Notes: generated by a model not told the origin, from the letters alone. A stretch of DNA of 64,000 bases from Amycolatopsis acididurans (GCF_012328925.1 NZ_JAAXLS010000005.1:124001-188000), one strand, 5' to 3'; shown: positions 25,523 to 34,954, counted from the stretch's first letter. Translations and numbers: made by a program.

Positions 25523-26696
25523 AACGATCGAAACCACAGCGAACACCACGTCGGACGGCGCCGTTTCGGGCGTCGAGATCCAGTTGGAGCACGTGACGAA
25601 GCGGTACGCCGGTTCACGTGAACCGGCCGTCGACGACGTCACTATGACCATTCCCGCCGGGAAGATCGTCATCCTGGTCGGCCCGTCCGGCTGCGGCAAG
25701 ACGACGACCATGCGGATGATCAACCGCCTGATCGAGCCCACCTCCGGCAAGATCACCATCGGCGGCGAGGACGCGCTCAAGCTCAACCCCGACCGGCTGC
25801 GCCGCAAGGTCGGCTACGCGATCCAGCAGGCCGGTCTGTTCCCGCACTTCACCGTCGCGCAGAACATCGCCGTGGTACCGGGGTTGCTCGGCTGGGACAA
25901 GAAGAAGATCAACGACCGGGTCGAGGAGATGATGGACCTGGTCGGGCTCGACCCGAAGCAGTTCCACAACCGCTTCCCGCGCCAGCTCTCCGGCGGTCAG
26001 CAGCAGCGCGTCGGCGTGGCGCGTGCGCTGGCCGCGGACCCGCCGGTGCTGCTGATGGACGAGCCGTTCGGCGCGGTCGACCCGATCACGCGCGGAAACC
26101 TGCAGGACGAACTGCTGCGGCTGCAGTCGGAACTGCACAAGACGATCGTGTTCGTCACGCACGACTTCGACGAGGCCGTGAAGCTCGGCGACAAGATCGC
26201 GGTGCTCGGGCCACAGTCCCGCATCCTGCAGTACGACACCCCGGACGCGATCCTGGCCAACCCCGCCGACGACACGGTCGCCGGTTTCGTCGGCGCCGGC
26301 GCCTCGCTCAAGCAGCTCACCCTGCTGCGGGTGCGCGACGTCGAGCTGAACGAGGCTCCGATGACCGCGGCGCAGAGCGAATCGCCCGCCGAGGTCCGGC
26401 AGCGGATGACCGACCAGGGCGTCCGGTACGCGCTCGTCCTCGACGACCGGCGCCGTCCGGTCCGCTGGGTGCACGTCCGCGACCTGGTCGCGGCCACGTC
26501 GCTGACCACGGCGGGCAAGCCGATCGGGGACATGGTGAGCCTGCAGTCGACGCTGCAGGACGCGCTCGAAGCGATGCTGGTGGAAGGCGGCGGCGTCCCG
26601 GTGACCGGTTCGCGTGGTGAGTACGTCGGCACCATCCAGCTCGACACGGTGATGGCGACCATCCAGCGCCTGCGCGAGGAGCACACCGAGTCATGA
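25515..26696 (+). CDS. OpuC-type ABC ATPase with C-terminal CBS-like pair
   Basis: A 393-residue ATPase. Walker A GPSGCGKTT spans 56-64, with Q-loop YAIQQAGLFPHFTV, signature [16 protein letters not shown] and Walker B LLMDEPFGAVDPITR. After about residue 260 two CBS-like motifs follow, as in OpuCA, where they sense ionic strength or c-di-AMP. GTG 25515 is preferred because AAGGGG (25504-25509) is correctly spaced; GTG 25509 is the alternative. It overlaps the end of the first permease gene and the ATG of the second. Confidence 0.88.
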   Translation: MSETIETTANTTSDGAVSGVEIQLEHVTKRYAGSREPAVDDVTMTIPAGKIVILVGPSGCGKTTTMRMINRLIEPTSGKITIGGEDALKLNPDRLRRKVGYAIQQAGLFPHFTVAQNIAVVPGLLGWDKKKINDRVEEMMDLVGLDPKQFHNRFPRQLSGGQQQRVGVARALAADPPVLLMDEPFGAVDPITRGNLQDELLRLQSELHKTIVFVTHDFDEAVKLGDKIAVLGPQSRILQYDTPDAILANPADDTVAGFVGAGASLKQLTLLRVRDVELNEAPMTAAQSESPAEVRQRMTDQGVRYALVLDDRRRPVRWVHVRDLVAATSLTTAGKPIGDMVSLQSTLQDALEAMLVEGGGVPVTGSRGEYVGTIQLDTVMATIQRLREEHTES

Positions 26697-27469
26697 CCAC
26701 CACCGTAGAAAGCGGTTTCTCCACCGAATCCGGTTCGCGCCGCGCGGATCGCGCACGCCTGTTCGCCCAGCCCGCCGCTGTCGTCGTCATCGTCGGCGCG
26801 GTGCTGATCTGGGCGATGACCAGGAACAACGACTCGATCGAGAAGGAAAGCCTCAACTGGAGCACGCTGCTGGGCGACACCTGGCACCACCTGCTGATCA
26901 CCATCGCCGTCGCGGTGATCGTGGTCGTCATCTCGGTGCCGCTCGGCATGATGCTCACCCGGTCATGGGCGCGGCCCGTGGCGCCGTTCTTCCTCGCCAT
27001 CGCCAATATCGGGCAAGCAGCGCCCGCGCTCGGCGTGATCGTGCTGTTCTTCCTGTGGACCAGCTGGGAAGGCTTCTGGTGCGCGGTACTGCCGATCGCG
27101 TTCTATTCGCTGCTTCCCGTGCTGCGTAACACCATCGTCGGCATCGACGCGGTCGACCCGGCGCTCACCGACGCCGGCCGCGGCATCGGGATGTCCGGCG
27201 CCGGGGTGCTGTTCCGCATCGAGATGCCGCTGGCCATTCCGCTGATCCTCGCCGGTCTGCGGACCTCGCTCGTGCTGGCCGTAGGCACCGCGACGCTGGC
27301 GTTCTTCGTCAACGGCGGCGGGCTCGGCGAACTGATCGACACCGGTTACAAGCTCAACCGCACGCCGGTGCTGATCGTCGGTGCCGTGCTCGCGGTCGGA
27401 CTGGCGCTGCTCATCGACTGGATCGGCGCGGTGCTGGAGGAGCTTCTCGGACCGAGGGGGCTGTCATGA
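26693..27469 (+). CDS. OpuC/ProW-type ABC permease, second subunit
   Basis: A 258-residue permease with about 40 residues before the first membrane segment. It has LLPVLRNTIVGIDAVDPAL and the GRGIGMSGAGVLFRIEMPLAIP cytoplasmic loop, matching the first permease and family. The two make the channel heterodimer for osmoprotectant import. The ATG at 26693 overlaps the ATPase stop (ATGA) and its own stop overlaps the binding-protein ATG at 27466, so all four genes are translationally coupled. Confidence 0.86.
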   Translation: MTTTVESGFSTESGSRRADRARLFAQPAAVVVIVGAVLIWAMTRNNDSIEKESLNWSTLLGDTWHHLLITIAVAVIVVVISVPLGMMLTRSWARPVAPFFLAIANIGQAAPALGVIVLFFLWTSWEGFWCAVLPIAFYSLLPVLRNTIVGIDAVDPALTDAGRGIGMSGAGVLFRIEMPLAIPLILAGLRTSLVLAVGTATLAFFVNGGGLGELIDTGYKLNRTPVLIVGAVLAVGLALLIDWIGAVLEELLGPRGLS

Positions 27470-28425
27470 GGAAAGTCGCCGCGATCATCAGCGCGGCCGT
27501 GCTCGCCACGTCGCTGACGGCGTGCGGGCTCAACGTCAACGCCGCGCTGCCCTACGACGTCAAGCCAGGGTCGATCCGGCCGGTGCCGAGCCTGCAGGGG
27601 GTGAAGGTGACGGTGGGGTCGAAGGACTTCACCGAGAACATCATCCTCGGATATATCGCCGAACTGGCGCTGTCCGCCGCCGGTGCCGACGTCATCGACA
27701 TGACGAACATCGCCGGGTCGAACAGCGGCAGGCAGGCGCTGCTCAACGGGCAGATCGACCTGATGTGGGAGTACACCGGCACCGGCTGGATCTCCTACCA
27801 GGGCAACACCGAACCGATCCCGGACGAGCGCGCGCAGTACGACGCGGTGAAGGCCGCCGACGAGAAGAAGAACGGCATCACGTGGCTGGACTACTCGCCG
27901 GTCAACGACACCTACGCGTTCGGCACCACGGAGGCGTACGCGCAGCAGCACAACCTCAAGACCAACTCGGACATGGCCGCGTTCCTCAAGCAGCACCCGG
28001 ACCAGGCGGTGTTCTGCGTCGAGACCGAGTTCGCGTCCAGGCAGGACGGGTTCCCGGGGGTGCAGAAGACCTACGGCTTCCCGGCCACGAACGTCAAGAC
28101 CTTCGGCACCGGTGCGATCTACTCGGCGATCGCGGCCGGCACCTGCAACTTCGGCGAGATCTTCACCACCGACGGCCGGATCGCGGGCCTGAACCTGCGC
28201 GTGCTGGACGACGACAAGAAGTTCTTCCCGCAGTACAACGCCGCCGTGACGATGAAGCAGTCCTTCCTCGCCGCACACCCGGCGCTGGCGAACGTGCTCG
28301 TGCCGGTCGGCAAGGCGCTGGACAACAAGCAGATGATCGAACTCTGCAAGGAGGTCGACGTCGACGGCAAGGACGCCGGCGAGGTCGCCCGCGACTGGAT
28401 GATCTCCAAAGGCTTCATCAGCTAA
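27466..28425 (+). CDS. Glycine betaine/choline-binding lipoprotein (OsmF/OpuCC type)
   Basis: A 319-residue lipoprotein: a signal peptide with lipobox LTAC, Cys20 being lipidated. The binding fold includes VTVGSKDFTENIILGYIAEL near the N-terminus and QIDLMWEYTGTGW, typical of OpuC/OsmF substrate-binding proteins of the betaine type. It delivers osmoprotectant to the upstream permeases. Last gene of the operon; the 22-bp minisatellite begins immediately after its stop. Confidence 0.87.
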   Translation: MRKVAAIISAAVLATSLTACGLNVNAALPYDVKPGSIRPVPSLQGVKVTVGSKDFTENIILGYIAELALSAAGADVIDMTNIAGSNSGRQALLNGQIDLMWEYTGTGWISYQGNTEPIPDERAQYDAVKAADEKKNGITWLDYSPVNDTYAFGTTEAYAQQHNLKTNSDMAAFLKQHPDQAVFCVETEFASRQDGFPGVQKTYGFPATNVKTFGTGAIYSAIAAGTCNFGEIFTTDGRIAGLNLRVLDDDKKFFPQYNAAVTMKQSFLAAHPALANVLVPVGKALDNKQMIELCKEVDVDGKDAGEVARDWMISKGFIS

Positions 28426-28427
28426 CC

Positions 28428-28924
28428 GCGAGTCCAGACTTGCGTGCGGCCGAGTCCAGACTTGCGCGCTCGCGAGTTGAGGCTTGCGTGTGGGCGAGTT
28501 GAGGCTTGCGCGTTGCCGAGTTGAGGTTTGTGCGTGGCCAGGCTCGGGGGCGTGCGGGCTGGCGGGCTCGGGTTTGTGGCCTGGCGGGCTCGGTTTGTGG
28601 CCTTGGCGAGTTGAGGTTTCCGCGCGGCCGAGTCTGGGTTTACGCGCTACCGAGTTCGGGTGTGTGGGCTGGCGAGTCCGGCTTTGTGTGCGGCCGAGTC
28701 CGGGTTTGCATGCGGTCGGGTTCGGGTTTGCATGCGGTCGGGTTCGGGTCTGCGCGCTGGCGAATTGACGTTCGCGCGCTGCCGAGTTCAGGTTTGCGTG
28801 CGCCCGAGTTCGGGTTTGTGCGGGCGGGCTCGGGTTCGGCGAGTCCGGGTCGGCGCGCGGCCGAGTTCGGGCTGGCGCGCGGTCGAGTTCGGGCTGGCGC
28901 TGCCGAGTCGGGGTTCCGGGTCGG
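28428..28924. repeat. Degenerate 22-bp minisatellite, about 22-23 tandem units
   Basis: The whole 500-bp gap between two convergent genes is built from units that on the plus strand read approximately SCGAGTYSRGGYTTGYGYGSGG. The first units (from 28428, 28450, 28472, 28494, 28516) keep an exact 22-bp step; later ones vary by one or two bases and some are truncated. The plus strand is G+T rich and nearly A-free, a strong strand bias. Because 22 is not a multiple of three the apparent ORFs through it (on both strands) are artefacts. There are no spacers, so it is not a CRISPR array. Confidence 0.9.
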
Positions 28925-28928
28925 CAGG

Positions 28929-29384
28929 CTAGACACCGAGGCGGCGCAGGATCTGGGACTCGAGCTGCTCGAGTTCCCCTGCCACCGCCTGGTGAGCCGA
29001 CTTCCGGCGCGCCGCGGGCATGCGTTCCGCGGCGCGCACGGCCGCGGTCAGCTGCTCCAGCGTCGCCTGCGCGTCGGCGGCGAACTTCTCGTCCTCGCCG
29101 GTGTGCCGCTCGGCCTTGCGCAGGTCGGCCAGCGCCTCGTGCACCCCGGCGATACGCGCCAGCAGATGCGCGCCGCGGCCGGTGAACTCCGAGAGCCGCG
29201 CGACCGGCACGCCGAGCCGCCGCGCCTGATAGCGGTCGTACGCCTCGCGCACGGCTCCGGCGGCACGCACCGCGACCGGGGCGAGGACCGGCGCCACCGC
29301 GGGCACCACGATCTTGGCCACGGAGACGGCGTTGCGCGCCTTCTTCGGCGTCAGGCCCTTGCTCTCCGCCTTGTTGCGTGACAT
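28929..29384 (-). CDS. Conserved small helical protein of unknown function, 151 aa
   Basis: I do not assign a function. The start MSRNKAESKGLTPKKARNAV is basic; a short hydrophobic stretch follows (about residues 20-45, IVVPAVAPVLAPVAVRAAG) that could be a membrane-associated helix, then a long charged helical region likely to coil. ATG 29384 lies 7 nt after TAAGTT (29392-29397), so it is probably leaderless. It diverges from the TM0106-type nuclease gene with 94 bp between them. Confidence 0.65.
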   Translation of the reverse strand: MSRNKAESKGLTPKKARNAVSVAKIVVPAVAPVLAPVAVRAAGAVREAYDRYQARRLGVPVARLSEFTGRGAHLLARIAGVHEALADLRKAERHTGEDEKFAADAQATLEQLTAAVRAAERMPAARRKSAHQAVAGELEQLESQILRRLGV

Positions 29385-29478
29385 GCACTGAAACTTACTG
29401 GTCGAGTCCCGCGGCGGCATACCGGACACGTGACCGGCCGGTGACTTTTTGTCGGGGGTAGCTTCTAAAGTGGTCTGC

Positions 29479-31110
29479 ATGGAAACAGAGGTGCTGCTGG
29501 ACGCCACCGCGATGAGCCGGTGCCGTCGCCGCGTGCACCTCGAGCACGATCCGGCCATGCGCGGCACCCCGCTCGCCCCGCCGGATCCCGCCGCCGAGCA
29601 GCGCATCGCCGACGCGGCCGCGCACCGGGCCGAGATCCGGCAGCGGCTGGTCGAGGCCGTACCCGGCTCGTGGGTCGTGGTACCGCGCGAGCTGCCCACC
29701 GACGAGCGGGTCGGGATGACGGAGCAGGCGCTGGCCGACGGCGTCTCCTACATCTGGGGCGCGCTGCTGCCCGCCGATCGTGAGGGCCACCGCCGCGGCG
29801 GGGCCGAACTGCTGATCGGCACCGAGGGCGGCTACCTGCCGATGCTGGTCGTGCGGCACCGCATCACCGACCCCGGCACCGGCGCGGTCACCACCTCACT
29901 GACGGACCTCGATCCCGGTAACGCCACCGTCGATGAAACCCGCAAGGTGCGCTCGCAGCCACGCGATCAGCTGCGGCTCGCGCACCTGCGCCGGATGCTG
30001 CAGGCGCGCGGCCTGGCCACGGTCCGCCCGCTCGGCGCGGTCATCGGGCTCGACGCGGACCTGGTGCTGTGGCACGACCTGACCGCCCCCACCTGGCCCG
30101 GCGGCCGCAACGCGCTCGACGAGTACGACGTGCGGCTCGCCGACCGGGTCGCGGTCGCGCAGGCGGCGGCAGGCGGCGGGCCCGCGCTGGCCGAACCGTC
30201 ACGCGTGCTCGAATGCCGCACCTGCCCGTGGTGGCCCACCTGCGAGACAGAACTCAACGCCGTCCGGGACGTCAGCCTCGTCGTCCGCGGCGAGGACGCG
30301 ATGGAGCTGCGCCGCGCGGGCGTATCCACTGTGGACAAGCTGGCCGCGCTCGATCCGGCGGAGGAGCCGCCGATCCTGTGGACGTCGGGCACCTTCGCCG
30401 ACGCCGTCGCGCTCGCGCGGGCGTGGCTCGCCGATCTCACCGTGGTGCGCAAGGTACCTTCGGTCGAGGTGCCGCGCGCCGACGTCGAGGTCGACGTGGA
30501 CATGGAGAGCTTCGGCGAGTCCGGTGCGTATCTGTGGGGATGCCTGCTGTCCGGTGCGGACGTCGGGTTCGCGCCGGGCTACCGGTCGTTCGTCACCTGG
30601 GACCCACTGCCCACAGTGGACGAAGCGCGCTCGTTCGCGGAGTTCTGGACGTGGCTGATGGAGGTGCGCGCCCGCGCGCTCGCCGCCGGGCTGACCTTCC
30701 GCGCCTACTGCTACAACGCGATGGCCGAGAACCGCTGGCTGTTCGGTTCGGTGGAACGATTCGGCGACCATCCCGGAATTCCGGTCAAGCGCGAGGTCCA
30801 GTCCTTTGTGGACTCCGACGAGTGGGTGGATCTGTTCCGCAGTGTGTCGGACCAGTTCCTGTGCTCGCGGGGCAAGGGACTGAAGGTGGTGGCGCCGGTC
30901 GCCGGATTCGCCTGGCGCGACCCGGAGGCCGGCGGCGAGGCGTCGATGCGGTGGTACCGGGCTGCGGTCGGGATGAACGATCTTCCGTCGGACGTCGAGC
31001 AGCGCGAACGGTTGCTGCGTTACAACGAGGACGACGTCCGGGCGACGAAGGTACTGCGCGAGTGGATGTCCGGACCCGCCAACGAGATCCCGTTCATGGG
31101 AAGTCTTTAG
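29479..31110 (+). CDS. TM0106-family RecB-like nuclease with RNase H-fold domain
   Basis: A 543-residue protein. The N-terminal half resembles RecB-type nuclease folds, ending in a cysteine group CRTCPWWPTC (near 240) suited to a metal or iron-sulfur site. The C-terminal half has the RNase H-like pattern: VDVDMES near 342 with acidic residues, and RYNEDDVRATKVLREWM near the end. Family knowledge suggests a DNA/RNA nuclease; substrate and role are unknown. ATG 29479 lies 7 nt after TAAAGT (29466-29471), a leaderless start, preferred over an ATG 30 nt upstream. Confidence 0.8.
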   Translation: METEVLLDATAMSRCRRRVHLEHDPAMRGTPLAPPDPAAEQRIADAAAHRAEIRQRLVEAVPGSWVVVPRELPTDERVGMTEQALADGVSYIWGALLPADREGHRRGGAELLIGTEGGYLPMLVVRHRITDPGTGAVTTSLTDLDPGNATVDETRKVRSQPRDQLRLAHLRRMLQARGLATVRPLGAVIGLDADLVLWHDLTAPTWPGGRNALDEYDVRLADRVAVAQAAAGGGPALAEPSRVLECRTCPWWPTCETELNAVRDVSLVVRGEDAMELRRAGVSTVDKLAALDPAEEPPILWTSGTFADAVALARAWLADLTVVRKVPSVEVPRADVEVDVDMESFGESGAYLWGCLLSGADVGFAPGYRSFVTWDPLPTVDEARSFAEFWTWLMEVRARALAAGLTFRAYCYNAMAENRWLFGSVERFGDHPGIPVKREVQSFVDSDEWVDLFRSVSDQFLCSRGKGLKVVAPVAGFAWRDPEAGGEASMRWYRAAVGMNDLPSDVEQRERLLRYNEDDVRATKVLREWMSGPANEIPFMGSL

Positions 31111-31111
31111 C

Positions 31112-31157
31112 CTTCCCCGCCCCGATCCCGAGCGAGGCTGGGGATCGAGGCGGGAAG
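31112..31157. terminator. Stem-loop between convergent genes
   Basis: The arms 31112-31129 and 31140-31157 are complementary with one bulge (CTTCCCCGCC... against ...GGCGGGAAG), giving a 15-17 bp GC-rich stem with a 10-nt loop. It lies between the nuclease stop and the HSD10-like gene stop, so it may end both transcripts. There is no T-tract. Confidence 0.55.
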
Positions 31158-31182
31158 AACCGGCTTCGCCGTCCGCTGCTGG

Positions 31183-31941
31183 TCAGCGCGGCGCCATCCG
31201 CAGCGAGCCGTCCAGGCGGATGACCTCGCCGTTGAGGTAGTCGTGCTCCACGATGTCGATCGCCAGCTGGGCGTACTCGTCCGGGCGGCCGAGGCGCTTC
31301 GGGAACGGCACGCCCGCCGCGAGGCCGGCGCGGAAATCCTCGCTCACCGTCGCCAGCATCGGGGTGTCGATGATGCCCGGCGCGATCGTCATCACCCGGA
31401 TGCCCTGCGAGGCCAGGTCGCGCGCCGACGGCAGCGTCATCCCGGCGACGCCGCCCTTCGAAGCCGAGTACGCCACCTGGCCGATCTGCCCGTCGAACGC
31501 CGCCACCGACGCGGTGTTGATCACCACGCCGCGTGCGCCGTCCTCCAGCGGCTCGGTCTTCGCGATCGCTTCCGCGGCCAGGGTCATCACGTTGAACGTG
31601 CCGATCAGGTTGATCTCCACGACCTTGCGGAACAGCCCGAGATCGTGACGGCCCTTCTTCGACAGGATCCGCGCCGAGGGACCGATGCCCGCGCAGTTCA
31701 CCACCGTGCGCAGCGGGACCCCCGCGGCCGCCGCCTGCTCGACCGCCGCGAGCACCTGGTCGCCGTCGGTCACGTCCGCCGCGACATAGGTGATGCCGTC
31801 CACCTGCGGGGCCTTCTCGATGCCCGCGGGCAGATCGAGCGCGAACACCCGCGCCCCCTTGTCGGCGAGCGCCTTCGCGGTGGCGCCGCCGAGTCCGGAG
31901 GCACCTCCGGTGACGATCGCGGCCGTGTCCAAGATCCGCAT
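31183..31941 (-). CDS. 3-hydroxyacyl-CoA dehydrogenase, HSD10-type SDR
   Basis: A 252-residue SDR of the HSD17B10 group. [13 protein letters not shown] binds NAD, the catalytic Ser is in NTASVAAF and YSASK gives the Tyr-Lys pair; the sequence [15 protein letters not shown] is the family signature. It oxidises 3-hydroxyacyl-CoA (short or branched) in beta-oxidation or isoleucine breakdown. ATG 31941 follows GGAAGGG on the minus strand. It stands alone, convergent with the nuclease gene and divergent from the UDP-glucose dehydrogenase gene. Confidence 0.9.
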   Translation of the reverse strand: MRILDTAAIVTGGASGLGGATAKALADKGARVFALDLPAGIEKAPQVDGITYVAADVTDGDQVLAAVEQAAAAGVPLRTVVNCAGIGPSARILSKKGRHDLGLFRKVVEINLIGTFNVMTLAAEAIAKTEPLEDGARGVVINTASVAAFDGQIGQVAYSASKGGVAGMTLPSARDLASQGIRVMTIAPGIIDTPMLATVSEDFRAGLAAGVPFPKRLGRPDEYAQLAIDIVEHDYLNGEVIRLDGSLRMAPR

Positions 31942-32085
31942 GTCAATCCCTTCCTGGCTAGGAAACCCCAGGTTAACGTCCGTTCAGACGCTGGATTCGT
32001 GGCCCTTCTCACCCGTAGCGTGGAGTACTCGGGGCTGACCCCTGCAGTTAGCGTGGCCGTCAACTCCGGCTGTCATTTTGCATCC

Positions 32086-33408
32086 ATGGGCTCAGCTCGG
32101 ATCGCCGTCATCGGCACCGGATACGTCGGACTGACCACGGGCGCCTGCCTGGCAAGCCTCGGTCACCAGGTCACCTGCGTGGACGTGGACGCGGCCAAGG
32201 TCGCCAGACTCGCCGTCGGACAGGTGGACATTCTCGAACCCGGGCTGGAGGAGCTGGTCTCTCGCGGACTGTCGACCGGCCGCCTCAGCTTCGTCGTGGG
32301 CTCGCGCGACGCGGTCGCCGACGCGGAGGGCGTCTTCCTCTGCGTGCCGACGCCGATGGGCGCGGGCGGCGCCGCCGACCTGCGCGCGGTCGAAGCCGTC
32401 ATCGACGAGGTCGCCGATGTGCTGCCCGCCGGCTGCTCGGTGATCACGAAGTCCACCGTCCCCGTCGGCACCGCACAGCGCATCCGCGACCTGCTCGGCC
32501 GCACCGACATCCCGGTCGTGGCGAACCCCGAGTTCCTCCGCGAAGGCACCGCGGTCAGCGACTTCCTCAACCCGGACCGCATCGTCGTCGGCGCCGACGA
32601 CCAGGACGCCGCGCGCTGGGTCGCCGACCTCTACACCGACCTGTCCGCGCCCAGCGTGGTCACCGACGCGGCCAGCGCCGAACTGGTCAAATACGCCGCG
32701 AACTGCTTCCTCGCGATGAAACTGTCCTACGTCAACGCCGTCGCGGAACTGTGCGAGCGGCTCGGCGCCGACATCGCCTCGGTCACCGAGGGCATGGGCT
32801 ACGACCGCCGCATCGGCCGGTCCTTCCTCAAGCCCGGCCCCGGCTGGGGTGGTTCGTGCCTGCCGAAGGACACGCACGCGCTGGTGCAGGTCGCCGAGTC
32901 CGTCGGGTTCGACTTCTCCCTGCTCTCGGCCGCTATCCAGGAGAACATCGCGCAGCGCGACCGCATTGTCGCCAAGATCGCGGGTGCGGTCGGCGGCACG
33001 CTCGCCGGTGCCCGCATCGGGGTGTTAGGCCTCGCGTTCAAGGCCGGTACCAACGATCTGCGCGACTCGCCCGCGCTGTCGGTGACGGCGATGCTGGCCG
33101 CGCACGGCGCCGAGGTCACCGCGTACGACCCCGCGGTCGGCGGTGAGCTGCCCGGGATGCGCGTGGTCGACGACCCCTACCAGGTCGCGAAGGCGGCCGA
33201 CGCGATCGTCGTGCTGACCGAATGGGACGAGTTCCGCAAGCTCGACTGGGCCTACATCGCCGACATCATGCACGGCGATTCGGTGGTCGACACGCGGAAC
33301 CTGCTGGACCCGACGGCGATCATGGACGCCGGTCTGTGCTGGCTCGGCCTCGGCCGCCCCCGCGCCGGTCAGTCCCTCCAGTCGACCGGCTTCGCGCGGC
33401 AGGGTTAG
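32086..33408 (+). CDS. ugd: UDP-glucose 6-dehydrogenase
   Basis: A 440-residue UDP-sugar dehydrogenase, making UDP-glucuronate from UDP-glucose with two NAD+. The NAD site GTGYVG is at 10-15, the catalytic Cys258 lies in GPGWGGSCLPKDT, and the C-terminal domain contains GLAFKAGTNDLRDSP. The length fits the family. ATG 32086 begins the Rossmann fold; a long open frame upstream is overlap with the opposite gene. It can supply precursors for surface polysaccharide; the glycosyltransferase locus lies 6 kb downstream. Confidence 0.93.
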   Translation: MGSARIAVIGTGYVGLTTGACLASLGHQVTCVDVDAAKVARLAVGQVDILEPGLEELVSRGLSTGRLSFVVGSRDAVADAEGVFLCVPTPMGAGGAADLRAVEAVIDEVADVLPAGCSVITKSTVPVGTAQRIRDLLGRTDIPVVANPEFLREGTAVSDFLNPDRIVVGADDQDAARWVADLYTDLSAPSVVTDAASAELVKYAANCFLAMKLSYVNAVAELCERLGADIASVTEGMGYDRRIGRSFLKPGPGWGGSCLPKDTHALVQVAESVGFDFSLLSAAIQENIAQRDRIVAKIAGAVGGTLAGARIGVLGLAFKAGTNDLRDSPALSVTAMLAAHGAEVTAYDPAVGGELPGMRVVDDPYQVAKAADAIVVLTEWDEFRKLDWAYIADIMHGDSVVDTRNLLDPTAIMDAGLCWLGLGRPRAGQSLQSTGFARQG

Positions 33409-33547
33409 GACTGCCGGAGCCCGAACTCGATGCCCTGGTTGTCCACGCACTCGGCAGTGCGCCCGAACGGGTTCTGCTCGCACCGCTGCGCCCACATCGG
33501 ACAGTGCCGATCGCGAGCTCCGCGTGCCCGATCCTGAACGAGATTTT

Positions 33548-34954
33548 TCAGCCGCGCGGGTCGGGTAGCCGGTTCGCCGCCACCGCGATGGCCGCGACCA
33601 GCGCCGCCTGGATCGCGGTGCACGTGATCAACGCGGCCGGGGTGCCACCCAACGTGGCGAACACCGTGCCGAGGATCGCCACGCCGAGCGCGAGGCTGGT
33701 CTGCTGTGTCGTGGTGAGCACGCCGCTGCCCGCTCCCGCGAGTTCGCCGGGCACGCGCGAGAGGATCACCCGGAACATCGTCGGCGCGGTCAGTCCCTGG
33801 CCCGCGCCACACAGCAACGTGCCCGGCACGAAATGCAGCACGGTGAGGTCCGGCCACGCGATCGCGACCGTGCCGATGAGGACCAGCAGTCCGAGCAACT
33901 GCACGCTCGCGCCCAGCACGACCGCCCGGCGCCCCAGCCGGTTCGCGATCCTGCTGCTGTAGAGCGACATGACCAGGAACGCGACGGCCAGCGGGGACAG
34001 CGCGAGCCCCGACGCCAACGGCCCGAGCCGCAGACCGTTCTGCAGGGTCAGCGCGTAGACGAACATGAACCCGCCGAATCCGATGAAGAACGGCACGGCG
34101 ATACCGAGACCCCGCCGCATGCTCGCGACCCGCAGGATCGACATGGGTAGCAGCGGCACACCGCCGGCCGCCTCCATGCGCCGTTCCACCGCGAGGAACA
34201 CCGCCGCCGCGAACGGGCAGAGGCCGAGCAGCACCCAGCACCATGCCGGCCAGCCGAGTGCGCGGCCCTCCATCAGCGGCACCAGCAAGGTCAGCAGCGT
34301 CAGGCCCAGCAGCGCGGTGCCCCAGCGGTCCACGCCGAGCGGGTTCGCGGCACGCGTCTCCGGCACCGTGTGCCGGGCCAGCAGCACACCCGCCAGTCCG
34401 ATCGGCACGTTGACGAGGAAGACGGCACGCCAGCCGCCGGCGGACACCAGTACTCCGCCGAGCAACTGGCCGACGACCATGGCCAGGCCGGCCGTGGCGC
34501 CGTAGTAGCCGAGGATCCGCGCACGCCGCTCGCCACTCGTGGTGGCCTGGATGATCGACAGCACCTGCGGCACAAGCAAGGCGGCGGCCGCCCCCTGCGC
34601 GGCCCTCGCCATCACGAGCACGGTCGCGTTCGGAGCGATACCGCAGGCCAGCGAGGTCAGCGTGAACGCGGAGAGCCCCGTCATGAACAGGCGCCGCCTG
34701 CCGAAGGCGTCCCCGAGCCGCCCGCCGACCACGAGCAGCAGGGCGAACGCGACGCCGTACGCGGCGACGATCCACTCCAGCGCCGCCGACGAGGTGCGCA
34801 GCTCGGCATTGATGGTGGGAAGTGCGACGTTGACGATGAACAGGTCGATGGGCGCCAGCGCGGCGCCGAGGAGCACGGTGAAAAGGCCGGCTCCGCCCAG
34901 CTCCCGGCGCAGAAGGACCGGTCGGGTGCGGGTGTCCCGCAGGTCATTGGCCAT
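33548..34954 (-). CDS. MFS drug efflux transporter, DHA2 type (14 TM)
   Basis: A 468-residue transporter with about 14 membrane segments. The first loop GGRLGDAFGRRRLFMTG and the sequence FIVNVALPTINAEL in TM1 are typical of the EmrB/QacA (DHA2) proton-driven multidrug exporters. ATG 34954 is chosen; GTG 34963 is a weaker alternative. It is divergent from an XRE/MmyB regulator and the gap contains two inverted repeats overlapping the promoters, so repression and ligand-dependent induction are likely. The substrate is unknown. Confidence 0.87.
   Translation of the reverse strand: MANDLRDTRTRPVLLRRELGGAGLFTVLLGAALAPIDLFIVNVALPTINAELRTSSAALEWIVAAYGVAFALLLVVGGRLGDAFGRRRLFMTGLSAFTLTSLACGIAPNATVLVMARAAQGAAAALLVPQVLSIIQATTSGERRARILGYYGATAGLAMVVGQLLGGVLVSAGGWRAVFLVNVPIGLAGVLLARHTVPETRAANPLGVDRWGTALLGLTLLTLLVPLMEGRALGWPAWCWVLLGLCPFAAAVFLAVERRMEAAGGVPLLPMSILRVASMRRGLGIAVPFFIGFGGFMFVYALTLQNGLRLGPLASGLALSPLAVAFLVMSLYSSRIANRLGRRAVVLGASVQLLGLLVLIGTVAIAWPDLTVLHFVPGTLLCGAGQGLTAPTMFRVILSRVPGELAGAGSGVLTTTQQTSLALGVAILGTVFATLGGTPAALITCTAIQAALVAAIAVAANRLPDPRG

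Noticed and set aside
28428..28924. Possible CRISPR array
   Set aside because: Units are contiguous with no unique spacers and vary in sequence; no cas genes are present.
27346..29388. 680-codon frame on the minus strand through the minisatellite
   Set aside because: Its middle is the translated 22-bp repeat; the period is not a multiple of three, so the frame is accidental. The true gene starts at 29384 and ends at 28929.
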